Origin: Bacillus sp. WMMC1349 | Lineage (GTDB): Bacteria > Bacillota > Bacilli > Bacillales > Bacillaceae | Assembly: GCF_013155385.1 (NCBI RefSeq) | Contig: NZ_JABJUQ010000005.1 | Location: forward strand, 1 to 64,000 | DNA: 64,000 nucleotides | Direction of reading: 5' to 3' | In this document: piece by piece, positions 53,313-64,000 of the stretch | Numbering within the stretch: the stretch's first letter is position 1 | How the letters are laid out: every line of letters starts with the position of its first letter | Position numbers and translations under genes: made by a program | The notes under the pieces: model-generated | Databases searched by the model: none | Seen by the model: the letters and a program-made list of their open reading frames with translations, nothing else | Told to the model about the DNA's origin: nothing

Positions 53313-53339
53313 AGGGAAGCCTTAGTGCTTCTCTTTTTT
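53313..53339 (+). terminator. Terminator after major tail gene, second copy
   Basis: Same AGGGAAGC/GCTTCTCT hairpin with T-tract as at 7922-7948. Confidence 0.8.
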
Positions 53340-53370
53340 CGTACTCAATACTTTTAAAGGAGGAGTCAGC

Positions 53371-53736
53371 ATGGCTCAAAAGCAAATTGCAATTAAATTA
53401 TGGTTTGAAAAAGATCAAAAATATAAAACGTTTATTGCCCCTCGTACGAATACAAAAATCTTGTATGAAGCCTTGGAATTAGATGAAGATGCAGCAAAAA
53501 AAACAAAAAACATTAAAGAAGTCCTTAAAAGTCTAGATGAACGCATGAAATTTATTGTCCGAGTATTTCACAACCAGTTTAGCTTAGAGGAATTCCAAGA
53601 AGGCCTACAATCCTTTGAGGTATCTGATCAAGTAAGACGAATCATGGGCGAAATCATGGGATACGAAGAGGTTAAAGAGGACGATGATTTTTTGCAGACA
53701 GCGGAAACAGAAACCTTACAGCCAAAAGTGGAATAG
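53371..53736 (+). CDS. Tail assembly chaperone gpG, second copy
   Basis: Identical to 7980-8345; slippery heptamer T TTT TTG at 53688-53694 is preserved. Confidence 0.88.
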   Translation: MAQKQIAIKLWFEKDQKYKTFIAPRTNTKILYEALELDEDAAKKTKNIKEVLKSLDERMKFIVRVFHNQFSLEEFQEGLQSFEVSDQVRRIMGEIMGYEEVKEDDDFLQTAETETLQPKVE

Positions 53737-53882
53737 AGCAACTCAATGATATTTATTCGGCTCTTTTAAAGCAAGGATGGACAATGACAGAAATAGATCA
53801 GATGGATATTTATCACTATTTAGAAGTTTTGGCACATGAAAACAAACCTAAAATAGTACCTATAGATCAAGTATTTTTCTAA
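53694..53882 (+). CDS. gpT frameshift extension, second copy
   Basis: Same 62-codon -1 frame as 8303-8491, ending at TAA 53880-53882. Confidence 0.8.
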   Translation, partial: ADSGNRNLTAKSGIEQLNDIYSALLKQGWTMTEIDQMDIYHYLEVLAHENKPKIVPIDQVFF

Positions 53883-53930
53883 AAATGATTTTTTTGTTGA
53901 GTTTAAGCCAGGGAAGCGGGGTGGTTACAT

Positions 53931-56900
53931 ATGGCGCAACCTATCGGAAACATGATTGTTAAAGTAGGGCTTGACGATACTGGCTTTAATCGTGGTATTG
54001 AAGGTTTGAAACGACAAATGCGTTTGGCAAATTCAGAAATGAAAGCCTCCGGAGCAATTTATAAAGCAGCGGGCAATCAGTCTAAGTTCCTCCAATCTCA
54101 AATAGAAGGCCTTAATAATAAATATCAGATTCAAGGACGTTTAGTTGATGAACATCGCACTAAATACAATAAATTAGTAAGGGAAAAAGGATTAGATAAC
54201 CGTGAAACACAGATACAAGCCCGGCGGTTAAATGACGCGATTGCTGTCCACCAAGGTCTTGGAAATGAACTGAAACGAGTAACCAGAGAATTTGATAATA
54301 CGACAAACAGCACCCGAAGAGCAGCGGGTGTTTTTTCTGTATTCAAACGTAACTCAGGTGAAGTATCTAAAGAATTAAATGCAGTTTATCAGTCTGCTAC
54401 TACAGCAGGGAAAGCACTTTCTGCCATTGGTGCAGCTGGAACTGTTGGAATTGGACTCACTGTAAAAGCAGCAGCAGACTTTGAGAAAGCAATGAGTCGT
54501 GTAGGTGCTTTGGCAAACGCAACGAATGAACAAATGGGAGAGTTAACAGAAACAGCCCGTCATTTAGGTGCGACAACTCAATTCACAGATGGGCAAGTTG
54601 CTGAAGGGATGCAATATCTAGCGATGGCGGGGTATAAAACGAATCAAATTGTTGGAGCCATGCCGGGACTTCTAGCGACTGCCGCAGCTGGTCAAACTGA
54701 ACTTGGTGTTACAGCAGATATTGTTTCAGATATTTTGACTGAATTTCATATTAAAGCTGAAGATACAAACCGTGTTGCAGATGCGATGACCTACACGTTT
54801 ACCAATTCAAATGCCACACTGCAAGAAATCGGACAGACAATGAAATATGCGGCACCTGCCGCAAAAACAGCCGGACTCAGTATGGAAGAGTTAGCAGCAG
54901 CCACCGGAATCATGGCAAACAGTGGGATTAAGGCGGATATGGCAGGAACAGCCTTACGATCAACACTTACTCGTTTAGCAGCACCGCCAAAGCAAGCAGG
55001 CAATGCAATAGATGAATTGGGATTAAAGGTCACAGATTCAACCGGAAAATTACGACCACTGGCAGATATCATTGGACAAATCAATGAGAAAACTAAAAAC
55101 TATACGGAAACCGAGAAAATTCGTATTGCCAAACAAATAGCAGGGCAACATGCACTTTCAGGATTTATTACCTTAATGCACGCTGGAAAAGACAAGCTTC
55201 AAGATTTCACGAAAGAAGTAGAAAACAGTGGTGGAACTGCTGAAAAAGTAGCTAAGAAACAAATGGATAATTTATCTGGATCACTTGAATATCTAAAGTC
55301 AGCTACAAATAACGCAGTTATCACTTTGGGAAATCAGTTCTTACCTGTTATTAGAGCTACAGCTGATGGATTGACTAAGATGGTAACTTGGTTTGATTCG
55401 TTACCTCCTTCTGTGTCTCGTACAATTGCTATTACAGGTGGAGCCGTCACTGTGTTTTCACTTTTAGGTGGTGCAGCTTTGTTGTTGCTTGGCTCTTTGC
55501 CAAAGATGGCAGCAGGATGGAATATGCTTCGTACTGCCGGTGGATATTTAACTCGTAATGTAAACCGTGCTTCAACTAGTCTTGGAGTTTACTCTACAGA
55601 AGCGATTGCCGCGGGTAGAGCCTCCAGAACAGCAGCCACAGGGATGAGCACAACATCAACAGCGGCAAACTTAGCATCCACAAGAATGAATAGATTTCAC
55701 CAAACGACCAACTTAGCAACAACAAGAGTTGGTAGACTTGAACAGTCAGCTAGTAGAAGTACTAAGGTCATGAGAGGGTTGGGTGGAGCCTCTCGTGTAG
55801 CTGGTTTAGGTCTTGGTATGTTTGGTGGTCCAGTTGGTGTAATCGGAGGACTTTTGCTTTCTTTTGCCCCGGAACTATTAAAATTTGGCTCAGGTATTTT
55901 AAAAGTTGGGGTCAATGCTGTTAAAGGCGCTGGCGGTTTTATGAGACTAGCAAAAAGCGGTTTCGGACTGTTTAACATTATCAAAAAAGGTGTAGGGATA
56001 GTCGGCTTATTACGTGGTGGATTGAGCCTGTTGGGTGGTCCTGTTGGTCTTGCTATAACAGGAACTACACTTTTAACTGAAGCTGGTTTCAAATACTATG
56101 ACAATCTAAAGAAAAGAGTTCTTCCAGCAACAATTGATTTTGGTAATGGTGTATCAAAATCTACTTCAAAAGCTATAAACGCTTATGAAGATATGAACAT
56201 AAAAATCACAGCTAAGCTTAATACACTACGTGTGACGAATAAAAAAATCACTAAAAGTATTGCTGAAGATGTATCTAAACAATTCACAGATATGGGAAAT
56301 TCGCTGAAAAAAGGTTTTCAGACAAGTGCAGATACGGCTACTAAGGTATTAACAGATTTTTATGCTTCTAATAACAAAACATCAGACAAGGAAGCTGCTA
56401 AAATACTAAATAAAATTAAAAACGGAAATAGCAAGCAACAAAAAGAAATTCAAGGGTATGTTAATCGAGTTAACCAAATCTATCGAAAAGCTGCAAAAGA
56501 ACATCGCAAAACAACAGACAAAGAGAATAAAGAAATAGCTAAAATACAAAGAAAAATGTATGCCAAAATGAAGACAGCTCTTTCTAAAAGTAAAGATGAA
56601 CAAATAAAAATTTCAAGAAAATTAAAAGAGGAATCTTCCAATCTTTCTGCAAAACAAGCAGCCGCAGTTGTAAGAAACAGTAATAAAGCTAAAAACAAAA
56701 CAATAAAAGCAGCAAATGATCAATTTAATGCTGTTGTAAAGGCAGCGGACGATCAATATTATGTCAAAGGCACGATTACTAAAAAAGAACATGATGATAC
56801 TGTTAAAAAGGCAAGAGATCAGAAAAAAAACACGATATCAAAGGCTAAAGAAACTCATCAAGGTGTTGTAAAAGAAGCCAAAAAACAGGCAACCGGACAT

Positions 56901-58382
56901 GTTAGCCAAGTTGATTGGGAAACGGGTGAAGTTCTCGGGAAATGGAATCTTTTCATTGTTGATTTAGCCCGTATCATTAATAAAATTACTGGTGGTATAA
57001 ACAAGGTTCTTGAATTTTTTCATGCCCCAACTATTCCTGAGTGGAAACCTAAAGGATATAGTGACAATGATAAAAAGATGCAGGTTGCTCCTGGTGCTGC
57101 ATATGCGAAAGGAACAAATTTCCACCCAGGTGGTCAAGCACTTGTTGGTGAAGAAGGTTGGGAACTGGCTCATTCACCAGGAATTGGAACCTATATGATA
57201 GGGGTAGGCGGTCCACAAATCTTGGATCTACCACGAGGGACTTCTGTACTTCCACATGCTGAGTCTAAAGTGTTAACAGGATCAGGTTTACCTGGATATG
57301 CGGGTGGAGTCGGAAGTTTTTTCAAAGGAATGATTTCAGCAGGGAAAAATGTTGTAGATAAAACGATTGATGTGGGTTCAAAGGCAGTAGAGTTGATTAA
57401 GAAAGGACCAGGTGAATTCATTAAAAAACTGTTTAAGGGATTAATACCTTTCAAATCTGGAAAAGGCATTGATTCCATAGGAACTGGCATAATGAAGACC
57501 ATAAAAGATGGAGCATTTCAGTTTTTAAAAGGGATTATACCAGAAAATACGGCCACGGATTCGAGTTCATTTAAAGGAACAGGTGGGACAAAAGCTGTTA
57601 ACCAGTGGGTTAGTGAGGCAGCAAACATAGCTGGTGTTCCTCCTACATGGATACCTGGTCTTGTTACAATTGCCATGAAAGAAAGCGGTGGAAATCCAAA
57701 TGCCATCAACTTGTGGGATTCTAATGCAAAGGCTGGACACCCTTCACAAGGGTTAATGCAAACTATTCCATCTACATTTAACGCTAACAAGTTTCCTGGG
57801 CATAATAACATATTGAATCCTGTAGATAATACTTTGGCGGCTATTAACTATATTAAGCGCAGATACGGAGATATACGCAACCATCCAGGTTTAAGATCGA
57901 TGGCTCTCGGTGGTGGATATGTTGGGTATGCAAAGGGTGGGATTTCTCCCGGTCGTGGTGGTTCAAAATGGGCAATTTTAAACGAAAGAGGCTTTGATGA
58001 AACTACAATTACAGAAGATCCTTCATACCGCGAACGCAATATAGGATTATGGGCGCGTATTGGTAGCAAGCTTGGAGTTCTCCCGTCTTTACAAGAAGGG
58101 ATGATTTCAAAAGCTCTTGTGTTGTTGCAAAAAGTATCGATGCAACCCGAAAAAGAACGAGGTTCTTCTAATATTCCATCTGTGGACATTAGTAGTATCG
58201 TGCAGAACCAAGAAAAACAAATCAATATGATGGCAAAACAAATTGATTTTCTGAATAAAAACATGCAGCTGTTACAACAGATTCTATTAAAAGAGAGTGA
58301 CACTTATCTTGATGGAAGAAAGATTGATCAATCTACCGGTGATCGGTTTACCCGAACGTCATTTATGAACGGGGTGAGATGA
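53931..58382 (+). CDS. Tape measure protein, second copy
   Basis: Identical 1483-residue product to 8540-12991, including the transglycosylase domain. Confidence 0.95.
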   Translation: MAQPIGNMIVKVGLDDTGFNRGIEGLKRQMRLANSEMKASGAIYKAAGNQSKFLQSQIEGLNNKYQIQGRLVDEHRTKYNKLVREKGLDNRETQIQARRLNDAIAVHQGLGNELKRVTREFDNTTNSTRRAAGVFSVFKRNSGEVSKELNAVYQSATTAGKALSAIGAAGTVGIGLTVKAAADFEKAMSRVGALANATNEQMGELTETARHLGATTQFTDGQVAEGMQYLAMAGYKTNQIVGAMPGLLATAAAGQTELGVTADIVSDILTEFHIKAEDTNRVADAMTYTFTNSNATLQEIGQTMKYAAPAAKTAGLSMEELAAATGIMANSGIKADMAGTALRSTLTRLAAPPKQAGNAIDELGLKVTDSTGKLRPLADIIGQINEKTKNYTETEKIRIAKQIAGQHALSGFITLMHAGKDKLQDFTKEVENSGGTAEKVAKKQMDNLSGSLEYLKSATNNAVITLGNQFLPVIRATADGLTKMVTWFDSLPPSVSRTIAITGGAVTVFSLLGGAALLLLGSLPKMAAGWNMLRTAGGYLTRNVNRASTSLGVYSTEAIAAGRASRTAATGMSTTSTAANLASTRMNRFHQTTNLATTRVGRLEQSASRSTKVMRGLGGASRVAGLGLGMFGGPVGVIGGLLLSFAPELLKFGSGILKVGVNAVKGAGGFMRLAKSGFGLFNIIKKGVGIVGLLRGGLSLLGGPVGLAITGTTLLTEAGFKYYDNLKKRVLPATIDFGNGVSKSTSKAINAYEDMNIKITAKLNTLRVTNKKITKSIAEDVSKQFTDMGNSLKKGFQTSADTATKVLTDFYASNNKTSDKEAAKILNKIKNGNSKQQKEIQGYVNRVNQIYRKAAKEHRKTTDKENKEIAKIQRKMYAKMKTALSKSKDEQIKISRKLKEESSNLSAKQAAAVVRNSNKAKNKTIKAANDQFNAVVKAADDQYYVKGTITKKEHDDTVKKARDQKKNTISKAKETHQGVVKEAKKQATGHVSQVDWETGEVLGKWNLFIVDLARIINKITGGINKVLEFFHAPTIPEWKPKGYSDNDKKMQVAPGAAYAKGTNFHPGGQALVGEEGWELAHSPGIGTYMIGVGGPQILDLPRGTSVLPHAESKVLTGSGLPGYAGGVGSFFKGMISAGKNVVDKTIDVGSKAVELIKKGPGEFIKKLFKGLIPFKSGKGIDSIGTGIMKTIKDGAFQFLKGIIPENTATDSSSFKGTGGTKAVNQWVSEAANIAGVPPTWIPGLVTIAMKESGGNPNAINLWDSNAKAGHPSQGLMQTIPSTFNANKFPGHNNILNPVDNTLAAINYIKRRYGDIRNHPGLRSMALGGGYVGYAKGGISPGRGGSKWAILNERGFDETTITEDPSYRERNIGLWARIGSKLGVLPSLQEGMISKALVLLQKVSMQPEKERGSSNIPSVDISSIVQNQEKQINMMAKQIDFLNKNMQLLQQILLKESDTYLDGRKIDQSTGDRFTRTSFMNGVR

Positions 58383-59217
58383 TGAAATTGTTTATTGATT
58401 ATGATAATGGGCTGGGGGAGCAAAGTTTAAATAGCTTGCTCCCTTTTTTCGAGGTTCTAAGCTTTACACCTGAGGCTCCAGGGATAAGTCGTGAAACAAT
58501 CAATATTCCGAGAATAAATGGAGTTATTTTGCCGCAGCACCCACGTGAAATCACGTATACGGAGAGAAAAATAACAGTCGAAATTTATATGAATTCAATT
58601 ATTGCAGAAAATTTTTATCAGTATAGACATGAACTTTATGCGTTACTGGTTAAACCTTTCCCATATTATATTTCAACGGATTTATTGCCAAATCTCCGTT
58701 TTAAAGTAACTTGTGATGGGAATTTCAGCATTCCAAAACAGAAAGAAAAAAATCACGTAGTTTTCACTGTGGACTTTAATAACTTTACAGGATTAGCTGA
58801 ATCAAAATCTACTTCTCTGACAAAACAAAATTTTAATGGTGAACACTGGAGCCGGGGATGAATATTCAAATGCGTGATGATCTAAAATACATGTTCAAAA
58901 ATCAAAAAAGGTTTCAGGTCTATAACACTGGTGACGCCTATATTAACCCTATGCAGCATGATTATCATGTAACCTTACGAGCAAAAGGAAAAAATGTCAC
59001 GATCATCAATCATACAAATGGTGAAAAGTTAAAAATAGAACGCGAGTTGAAAAAATCTGAGTCTGTGACTTTTGTTAAACAATATACGGTGATCAATAAA
59101 AAGCCTGTCAAAACATCTGGGAGGCTTCCGGGGCTTGATATCGGAGTGAATGATTTTGAAGTGCAGAATACCAATGATTTTGACATCACGTTTGATACAC
59201 GTTTCTACTACGCGTAA
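58379..59217 (+). pseudogene. Distal tail protein, second copy, frameshifted
   Basis: Equivalent to 12988-13827 but one C is missing at 58852-58854 (GAGCCGGGG instead of GAGCCCGGGG). The frame shifts after residue 158 ('GEHWSR') and stops at 58859-58861; the remaining 119 residues are open from ATG 58858. Dit is essential for tails, so this is either a sequencing error in a C/G run or a real defect in one tandem unit. Confidence 0.9.
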
Positions 59218-59229
59218 GGGGCAAGTGAT

Positions 59230-60942
59230 ATGGCAAATTTAGATTTTATTAAACAGATTGCACCAGACGCACAGAGAGTTTATAAAAAGCATGATATTCT
59301 TGCTTCCCTGATTATTGCTCAAGCCTGTTTAGAAAGTGGATGGGGTACAAGTGAGCTAGCCCAGCAGGGAAAGAATTTATTCGGAATGAAAGGTACGTAT
59401 AAAGGACAATATGTCCTCATGTGGACGACTGAATATGACAAGAACGGAAAACCTACTCCCGTGCAAGCCAGGTTTTGCAAATACCCATCTTGGTCTGAAT
59501 CGATTCAAGACTTAGCCAAGTTATATGTCAACGGGACAAGCTGGGATCCTAATCACTATCAAGCTGTCGTAGGGGAAAAAGATTACAAGAAAGCAACAGC
59601 CGCACTTGTTGAAGCCGGTTATGCGACTGATCCGAATTACGCCATTAAATTAAATAGTTTAATCTTTACTTACAAACTAACACAATATGACACTGTGGAA
59701 GGTGTCCCTGACGGACCAGATGATCCAGATACACCGACACCTGATCCCGAATTTCCTAGTAAAGAGTATGACGGGAAAGACATCACACTCAATCAGAATT
59801 TACCTTCTGACGTTACCTTTCCACAACTACATGTTTCAACAAAGGATGGAAAAAGTGTTGTCGAAATAACGGGCGTTTCAGTCGATCTGATGGACGATAA
59901 GACAGGGAAGAAGAGTTTTACCTTTACGATCACAAAAACGCAGGAGAACGCCATAGAATTCGATTTATTGGTAAATGATAATATTCTGTATTTGGATGAG
60001 AAGAAATTCAATCATCAAAAGTATTACATTACAGATGTTAACATCCGTCAAGAGAAAAATGTTCTAAGGAAAACTGTATCAGCGAGCCACATTTTCACTG
60101 TGCTTCTGATTAACAATCGCATTCATGAAACGGTCTCAAAAAAGCTAAAGTTAAGAGAGGCGTTAGATATTGCGTTAAAGGATACGAATTTCAAATATAT
60201 TTTTAAAACGCCTGAAAGAGAATTTGATGCAGCAGAACAAGAAAATTTTGGGGATAAGAATTCCACAGAGTTGATGGATGAAATTATCCAAGATTACAAG
60301 CTTGAGATCGATGTCGATAACTATAAAATGTATGTTTATCAAAAGATGGGAAAACGGATTAATTTCACCTTAGATTCACGCTATAATATGCCTGGTATCT
60401 CCATTAAAATTAACTCACAAAACAGCACAACTAGAGCTTGGGGCTATGGTGCTTTGAAAAAAGGCAGTAGCGCAGATAGCAAAAAACCAAAATATGAATT
60501 TGAGCCGATTTTGTACATTCATCCAGATGAAAAAAAGTTTTTACTCGAAGGAAAACCACGTTGGGCAGAACCGATCAGGGATGAAAGATATAAAAAGGCG
60601 AGTATCATGGTTTCAGCGCTTAAAAAACATGTGAATCCATATCCTGAAATGACAATCGAGGCAGACTTTCAATATATCTATGAACCAAAACTATTAGAAA
60701 TTGAACAGGACTTCTGGAAAGGTGATACGATTCATGTCTTAGCTGATACGGCAGATGGTATCACGTTTGAAGATGATGTACGGCTGATCTCCATTCAGTA
60801 CAATCCTTTAGATCCTTACAGTAGTCCAAAATTGATATTCGCCAATTTCAGAAAAGATATTCAAGATATCGCCGTTAGTCAGGCTAAGCAGTTAAGAGAT
60901 CAAAAACGATATATCAACCAACTTTTTCAAACGCTCAGATAG
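59230..60942 (+). CDS. Lysin-bearing tail protein, second copy
   Basis: Identical 570-residue product to 13840-15552; terminator hairpin at 60929-60955 again overlaps the stop. Confidence 0.82.
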   Translation: MANLDFIKQIAPDAQRVYKKHDILASLIIAQACLESGWGTSELAQQGKNLFGMKGTYKGQYVLMWTTEYDKNGKPTPVQARFCKYPSWSESIQDLAKLYVNGTSWDPNHYQAVVGEKDYKKATAALVEAGYATDPNYAIKLNSLIFTYKLTQYDTVEGVPDGPDDPDTPTPDPEFPSKEYDGKDITLNQNLPSDVTFPQLHVSTKDGKSVVEITGVSVDLMDDKTGKKSFTFTITKTQENAIEFDLLVNDNILYLDEKKFNHQKYYITDVNIRQEKNVLRKTVSASHIFTVLLINNRIHETVSKKLKLREALDIALKDTNFKYIFKTPEREFDAAEQENFGDKNSTELMDEIIQDYKLEIDVDNYKMYVYQKMGKRINFTLDSRYNMPGISIKINSQNSTTRAWGYGALKKGSSADSKKPKYEFEPILYIHPDEKKFLLEGKPRWAEPIRDERYKKASIMVSALKKHVNPYPEMTIEADFQYIYEPKLLEIEQDFWKGDTIHVLADTADGITFEDDVRLISIQYNPLDPYSSPKLIFANFRKDIQDIAVSQAKQLRDQKRYINQLFQTLR

Positions 60943-60978
60943 CGTTTTTTTATTTTTGTTTAAAAAGGAGTGAGGCAG

Positions 60979-63540
60979 ATGGTGCAGCTGATAAAAAATT
61001 ATGATCAAACGCGAAACTCCCGTCATCAAGCACAATTAAAATCAGATATGCAAAGTATTGAAAATACCTTAAATGATCACGAGTATCATTTGAAAAGTCA
61101 TGAATTATCTAAAACAGCCCATACATCAAAACAAGTCGATCACGGCGGTTTTTCTGTGTCTTCGGTTTTAGAAGGATTAAAGAACAGAATACGAAATTTA
61201 ATATTAAATACCGATGGGACGAACGTTAAAGAGGTAGTCGATTCGAGAGTTACAGCTGATGGCGAGGTATTTCCCTTGCTTAAAGAGCGATTAGATACGG
61301 AGTATGGTAAGCTACTACAAAAAATCAAACGTAATGTAAATGTTGACGATTTCGGTGCTGATCCGACCGGTATAAAAGATAGTACAGAAGCATTTCAAAA
61401 AGCGATTGGTACCGGTAAAGTACGTCTGAACCTATCAGCCGGTACCTATATTGTAAAAGGCGTCAAACTTCCGTCTTGGACGTACATGGTCGGTCAAGGC
61501 ATCGGTGTTACTACGCTGAAACTGCACGAAGATACGCCAGCTAGTGAGTGGGTGGTCACGAACGCGGATCATGTAAAGGGAAACCGAAATATCGTTGTAG
61601 AAGGAATGTCGCTTGATTGGAATTCGGAGCGCCAGGGCGGTGTAAGTGCAACCGGTGGAATACATTCGAGCTGTCTTACCTTTGCCAATGTTACATTCGG
61701 GATTGCGCGAGAAGTAGAAGGCATTAATCCGGGGTTACATTGTTTTGATGCCTCTGCACCAAGCTATAATATTGCGGATGTTGATTATACAAAAAGTGGA
61801 TGCCGGTATATCTGGTTTGATCGATGCGTCGGTTCGGGGTATGGAGATGACGGAGTAACAACGCACTATAGTGAGTATGTTTTTATCACACAATGTGTGA
61901 TGACCAATCCTAGTGGAAAGGCCCATCCAGTTGGAGAGGCAAATTCGAACGGTGTCGAGGTAGATGACGGGTCTAAAAACGTTTGGGTTATTGATTGTTA
62001 TACGTCAGGGAATGTTCGTGGTGTTGAAGTGAAAGCACATCCGGAATGGCCGGCGCCTTCTAACGTCCACATTACAGGTTGTGAATCATTTCGAGATGTT
62101 CGCGCGTTTGATCTTCGTCACATTGGACATCACTTAGCAAACGAACCATGGAGCGAAACAGCTCGAGATGTTACGTTAGTCAATTGTACAGCGCGTGAAC
62201 CAGTATTTAATGATCTATGTGTGGGACTAGATCCACGAGCGCTTGTCGTTTCAGCTTATCAACATGTCATGATTTCAAACTTCCGTGCGATTGGCGATCC
62301 TACGTATAACTATAAAGGGACAACAATCATCGCTTTTCAATATAAGAGTCGAAAGATTAATGTTAACGGATTACAAATGCATGGTTTCGCAAAAGCTGGT
62401 ACAGATATTCATGTGATCGGAGGCGATCAACGAACGGATGATGTTCATATCTCAAACTTTGCAATCCATGATTCGGCAAAAGTCGGTATTAGCTTAGGCG
62501 GTGGGGTATATTACGTTAATTTAATGAATGGTATCACACATACAAAAGGTGGGATAGCCGGTGTAACAGCGCCAAACAACCAAGCAAATATTGTTTCGGT
62601 GCGTGCTGTTGGATATACTGATGCGGCTGTGATCGCAGGTGAACGTTACCCCTTTGTTCCAAACAATATCAAGGGCGGTTTTAGAGCTGCATCAAGTTCT
62701 GGTTCTCCTTTGTCAGATACTAGCGCAATTATCGGCTCTACTGGTGGTGGCAAAGCTAAAGGTGACGCTAATGTATTGATCGGAACACGGGGAGGTTCCA
62801 CAACAGAAGGCTCTCGGTCTGTTGTCATGGGTTCAAATAATTCCCATGTGAAAGGCAAAGATTTAGTTTCGGCTATGGTTCTCGGTTCTGTCAATGTCAT
62901 AAACGACAAGAGTTATACCACAGTGTGGGGGTTCGGAAGTGAGCCATCAACGGCTAATAAACGAGTCGAAGTGAATGCAGAGGCTGGATCGGTACGAGGT
63001 ACGGGAGCCGTCCAGAGCGTTTCAGACCTAAAGGACCTTGCGGAATACTTCGAATCTAAAGACGGAAACAAAATTGAATCTGGCTATCTGGTGACATTGG
63101 ATGGCGATAAAATTCGAAAAGCGCAAACAGGTGAAAAAGTTCTCGGTGTTATTTCTGAAACTGCCGGCGTTATCATGGGTGGTGCAGCGTTTTACTGGAA
63201 TGACCGATATCTTAGAAACGAGTTCGGTGGTTTGATCTATGAAACAATGATTAAAGATGGCTGTGAATATAAGATCCCGAAAGAAAACCCAGATTATGAT
63301 CCTAAGATTGAATACACACCAAGAGAAGATCGCGATGAATGGCATGTAGTCGGTTTAATCGGTCAGGTGTTTGTTAGAATTGATGAAACAGTAAAAACCG
63401 GTGATTTCATTGTACCTAACGATGGAATAGGTACAAAATCGGATAAAGGTAAAGGTCTTTATGTCATGCGAATCCGCAAAGACTTTAATAAAGATCAGGG
63501 TTACGGTGTGGCAAAAGTCTTTATTCATCCAGGAATATAA
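60979..63540 (+). CDS. Beta-helix tail spike, second copy
   Basis: Identical 853-residue product to 15589-18150, ATG 60979 behind AAAAGGAG. Confidence 0.87.
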   Translation: MVQLIKNYDQTRNSRHQAQLKSDMQSIENTLNDHEYHLKSHELSKTAHTSKQVDHGGFSVSSVLEGLKNRIRNLILNTDGTNVKEVVDSRVTADGEVFPLLKERLDTEYGKLLQKIKRNVNVDDFGADPTGIKDSTEAFQKAIGTGKVRLNLSAGTYIVKGVKLPSWTYMVGQGIGVTTLKLHEDTPASEWVVTNADHVKGNRNIVVEGMSLDWNSERQGGVSATGGIHSSCLTFANVTFGIAREVEGINPGLHCFDASAPSYNIADVDYTKSGCRYIWFDRCVGSGYGDDGVTTHYSEYVFITQCVMTNPSGKAHPVGEANSNGVEVDDGSKNVWVIDCYTSGNVRGVEVKAHPEWPAPSNVHITGCESFRDVRAFDLRHIGHHLANEPWSETARDVTLVNCTAREPVFNDLCVGLDPRALVVSAYQHVMISNFRAIGDPTYNYKGTTIIAFQYKSRKINVNGLQMHGFAKAGTDIHVIGGDQRTDDVHISNFAIHDSAKVGISLGGGVYYVNLMNGITHTKGGIAGVTAPNNQANIVSVRAVGYTDAAVIAGERYPFVPNNIKGGFRAASSSGSPLSDTSAIIGSTGGGKAKGDANVLIGTRGGSTTEGSRSVVMGSNNSHVKGKDLVSAMVLGSVNVINDKSYTTVWGFGSEPSTANKRVEVNAEAGSVRGTGAVQSVSDLKDLAEYFESKDGNKIESGYLVTLDGDKIRKAQTGEKVLGVISETAGVIMGGAAFYWNDRYLRNEFGGLIYETMIKDGCEYKIPKENPDYDPKIEYTPREDRDEWHVVGLIGQVFVRIDETVKTGDFIVPNDGIGTKSDKGKGLYVMRIRKDFNKDQGYGVAKVFIHPGI

Positions 63541-63553
63541 CGGAGGTGGTTAA

Positions 63554-64000
63554 ATGATATATAAAGACTCCGGCATTCAGTTCGATGTAAACGCACAAGT
63601 CAAACGCAATATATCAACTAGTATTCAATACAGTACACAAGACACTGGGACGGCAAAAATAACCTTTAAACTATTGAAAGACGGTGTACCATTGCCCATA
63701 TCAAACGCGACTCACGGAAAACTGTTTATGAAGTTCGCGGACGGTAGTCACTTTTATGTTCATACGGAAGTCGGAGACGCTCTTACAGGCGTTATTTTTT
63801 ATGTCTTGACTTCGGAACAAATGAAGCATTTTGGGACAGTGCAGGCTGAACTTTATGTCAATTATGATAACGGTCAGAAAATGAGTATTCACAAGTTTTC
63901 TTTTAAGATTGATCAAGCTCTTGTGGATGCGGATATTGTCCCGATGGCAGAATATTATATCGAAGATTTTGAGACGCTCAAAACCCTTGTTCAAGAAAAG
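63554..64000 (+). CDS. BppU-type baseplate protein, second copy (partial)
   Basis: First 149 codons of the gene at 18164-19531, cut by the window end inside the BppU-like domain boundary ('ETLKTLVQEK'). Confidence 0.85.
   Translation, partial: MIYKDSGIQFDVNAQVKRNISTSIQYSTQDTGTAKITFKLLKDGVPLPISNATHGKLFMKFADGSHFYVHTEVGDALTGVIFYVLTSEQMKHFGTVQAELYVNYDNGQKMSIHKFSFKIDQALVDADIVPMAEYYIEDFETLKTLVQEK

Larger units (their letters stand above)
45392..64000. repeat. Second copy of the 18.6 kb direct repeat
   Basis: Corresponds to 1-18610. The only length difference is one C missing near 58854. The window ends inside the BppU gene, so the repeat may extend further right. Confidence 0.97.

Noticed and set aside
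1..64000. CRISPR arrays, tRNA genes or rRNA
   Set aside because: No regular repeat-spacer pattern, cloverleaf or rRNA-like sequence was seen on either strand.

Overview
The window is DNA of a temperate, long-tailed (siphovirus-type) phage or prophage of a low-GC Bacillus, probably of the B. subtilis/pumilus group. The host call rests on a Rap-Phr cassette, an LXG toxin, XhlB- and BhlA-type lysis genes, LexA boxes of the GAAC-N4-GTTC type and tandem Spo0A-type boxes. No tRNA, rRNA or CRISPR array was seen.

Overall layout: bases 45392-64000 repeat bases 1-18610 as a direct repeat. The offset is 45,391, dropping to 45,390 after one missing C near 58854. The window is therefore about 1.4 copies of one ~45.4 kb phage unit, from a concatemer, a tandem lysogen or an over-extended circular assembly. 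The missing C frameshifts the second copy of the distal-tail gene. The seam lies between the HNH nuclease gene and terS, where a cos site is expected.

Region by region (first unit): 163-8491 packaging and head genes (terS, terL, portal, ClpP-type protease, capsid, connectors, major tail protein, tail chaperone with a -1 frameshift); 8540-19995 tail (tape measure, Dit, lysin-bearing tail protein, beta-helix spike, BppU); 20054-21530 lysis (two holin-type proteins, peptidase endolysin); 21628-24651 a leftward LXG polymorphic toxin with a predicted deaminase tip and its immunity gene; 24983-28017 a rap-phr quorum cassette whose rap gene is split by an IS110-family element; 28218-30619 cargo (MFS transporter, tail-gene remnant, small membrane protein, secreted basic protein); 30954-33507 a full-length RecA homologue behind LexA boxes and a large serine integrase; 33589-35609 the lysogeny switch (S24 repressor, Cro-like protein, antirepressor) with operators inside promoter spacers; 35609-43727 early genes (Gam, ERF annealase, initiator with an iteron origin, helicase loader, RusA, SSB); 43746-45325 ArpU-type late regulator, a structured leader and the HNH gene, followed by terS of the next unit.

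How it fits together: the phage links its decisions to host stress and development. A cleavable repressor, a phage RecA with its own SOS boxes and a LexA-like box at the integrase promoter connect to the SOS response. Rap-Phr (now broken) and two tandem Spo0A boxes directly before ssb connect to sporulation. The LXG toxin, secreted basic protein and MFS pump look like lysogenic-conversion cargo. The most novel signals are the Spo0A boxes before ssb, the candidate guide RNA of the IS110 element whose sequence matches its own insertion junction, the 11-bp iteron origin, and the structured leader ahead of the late operon.
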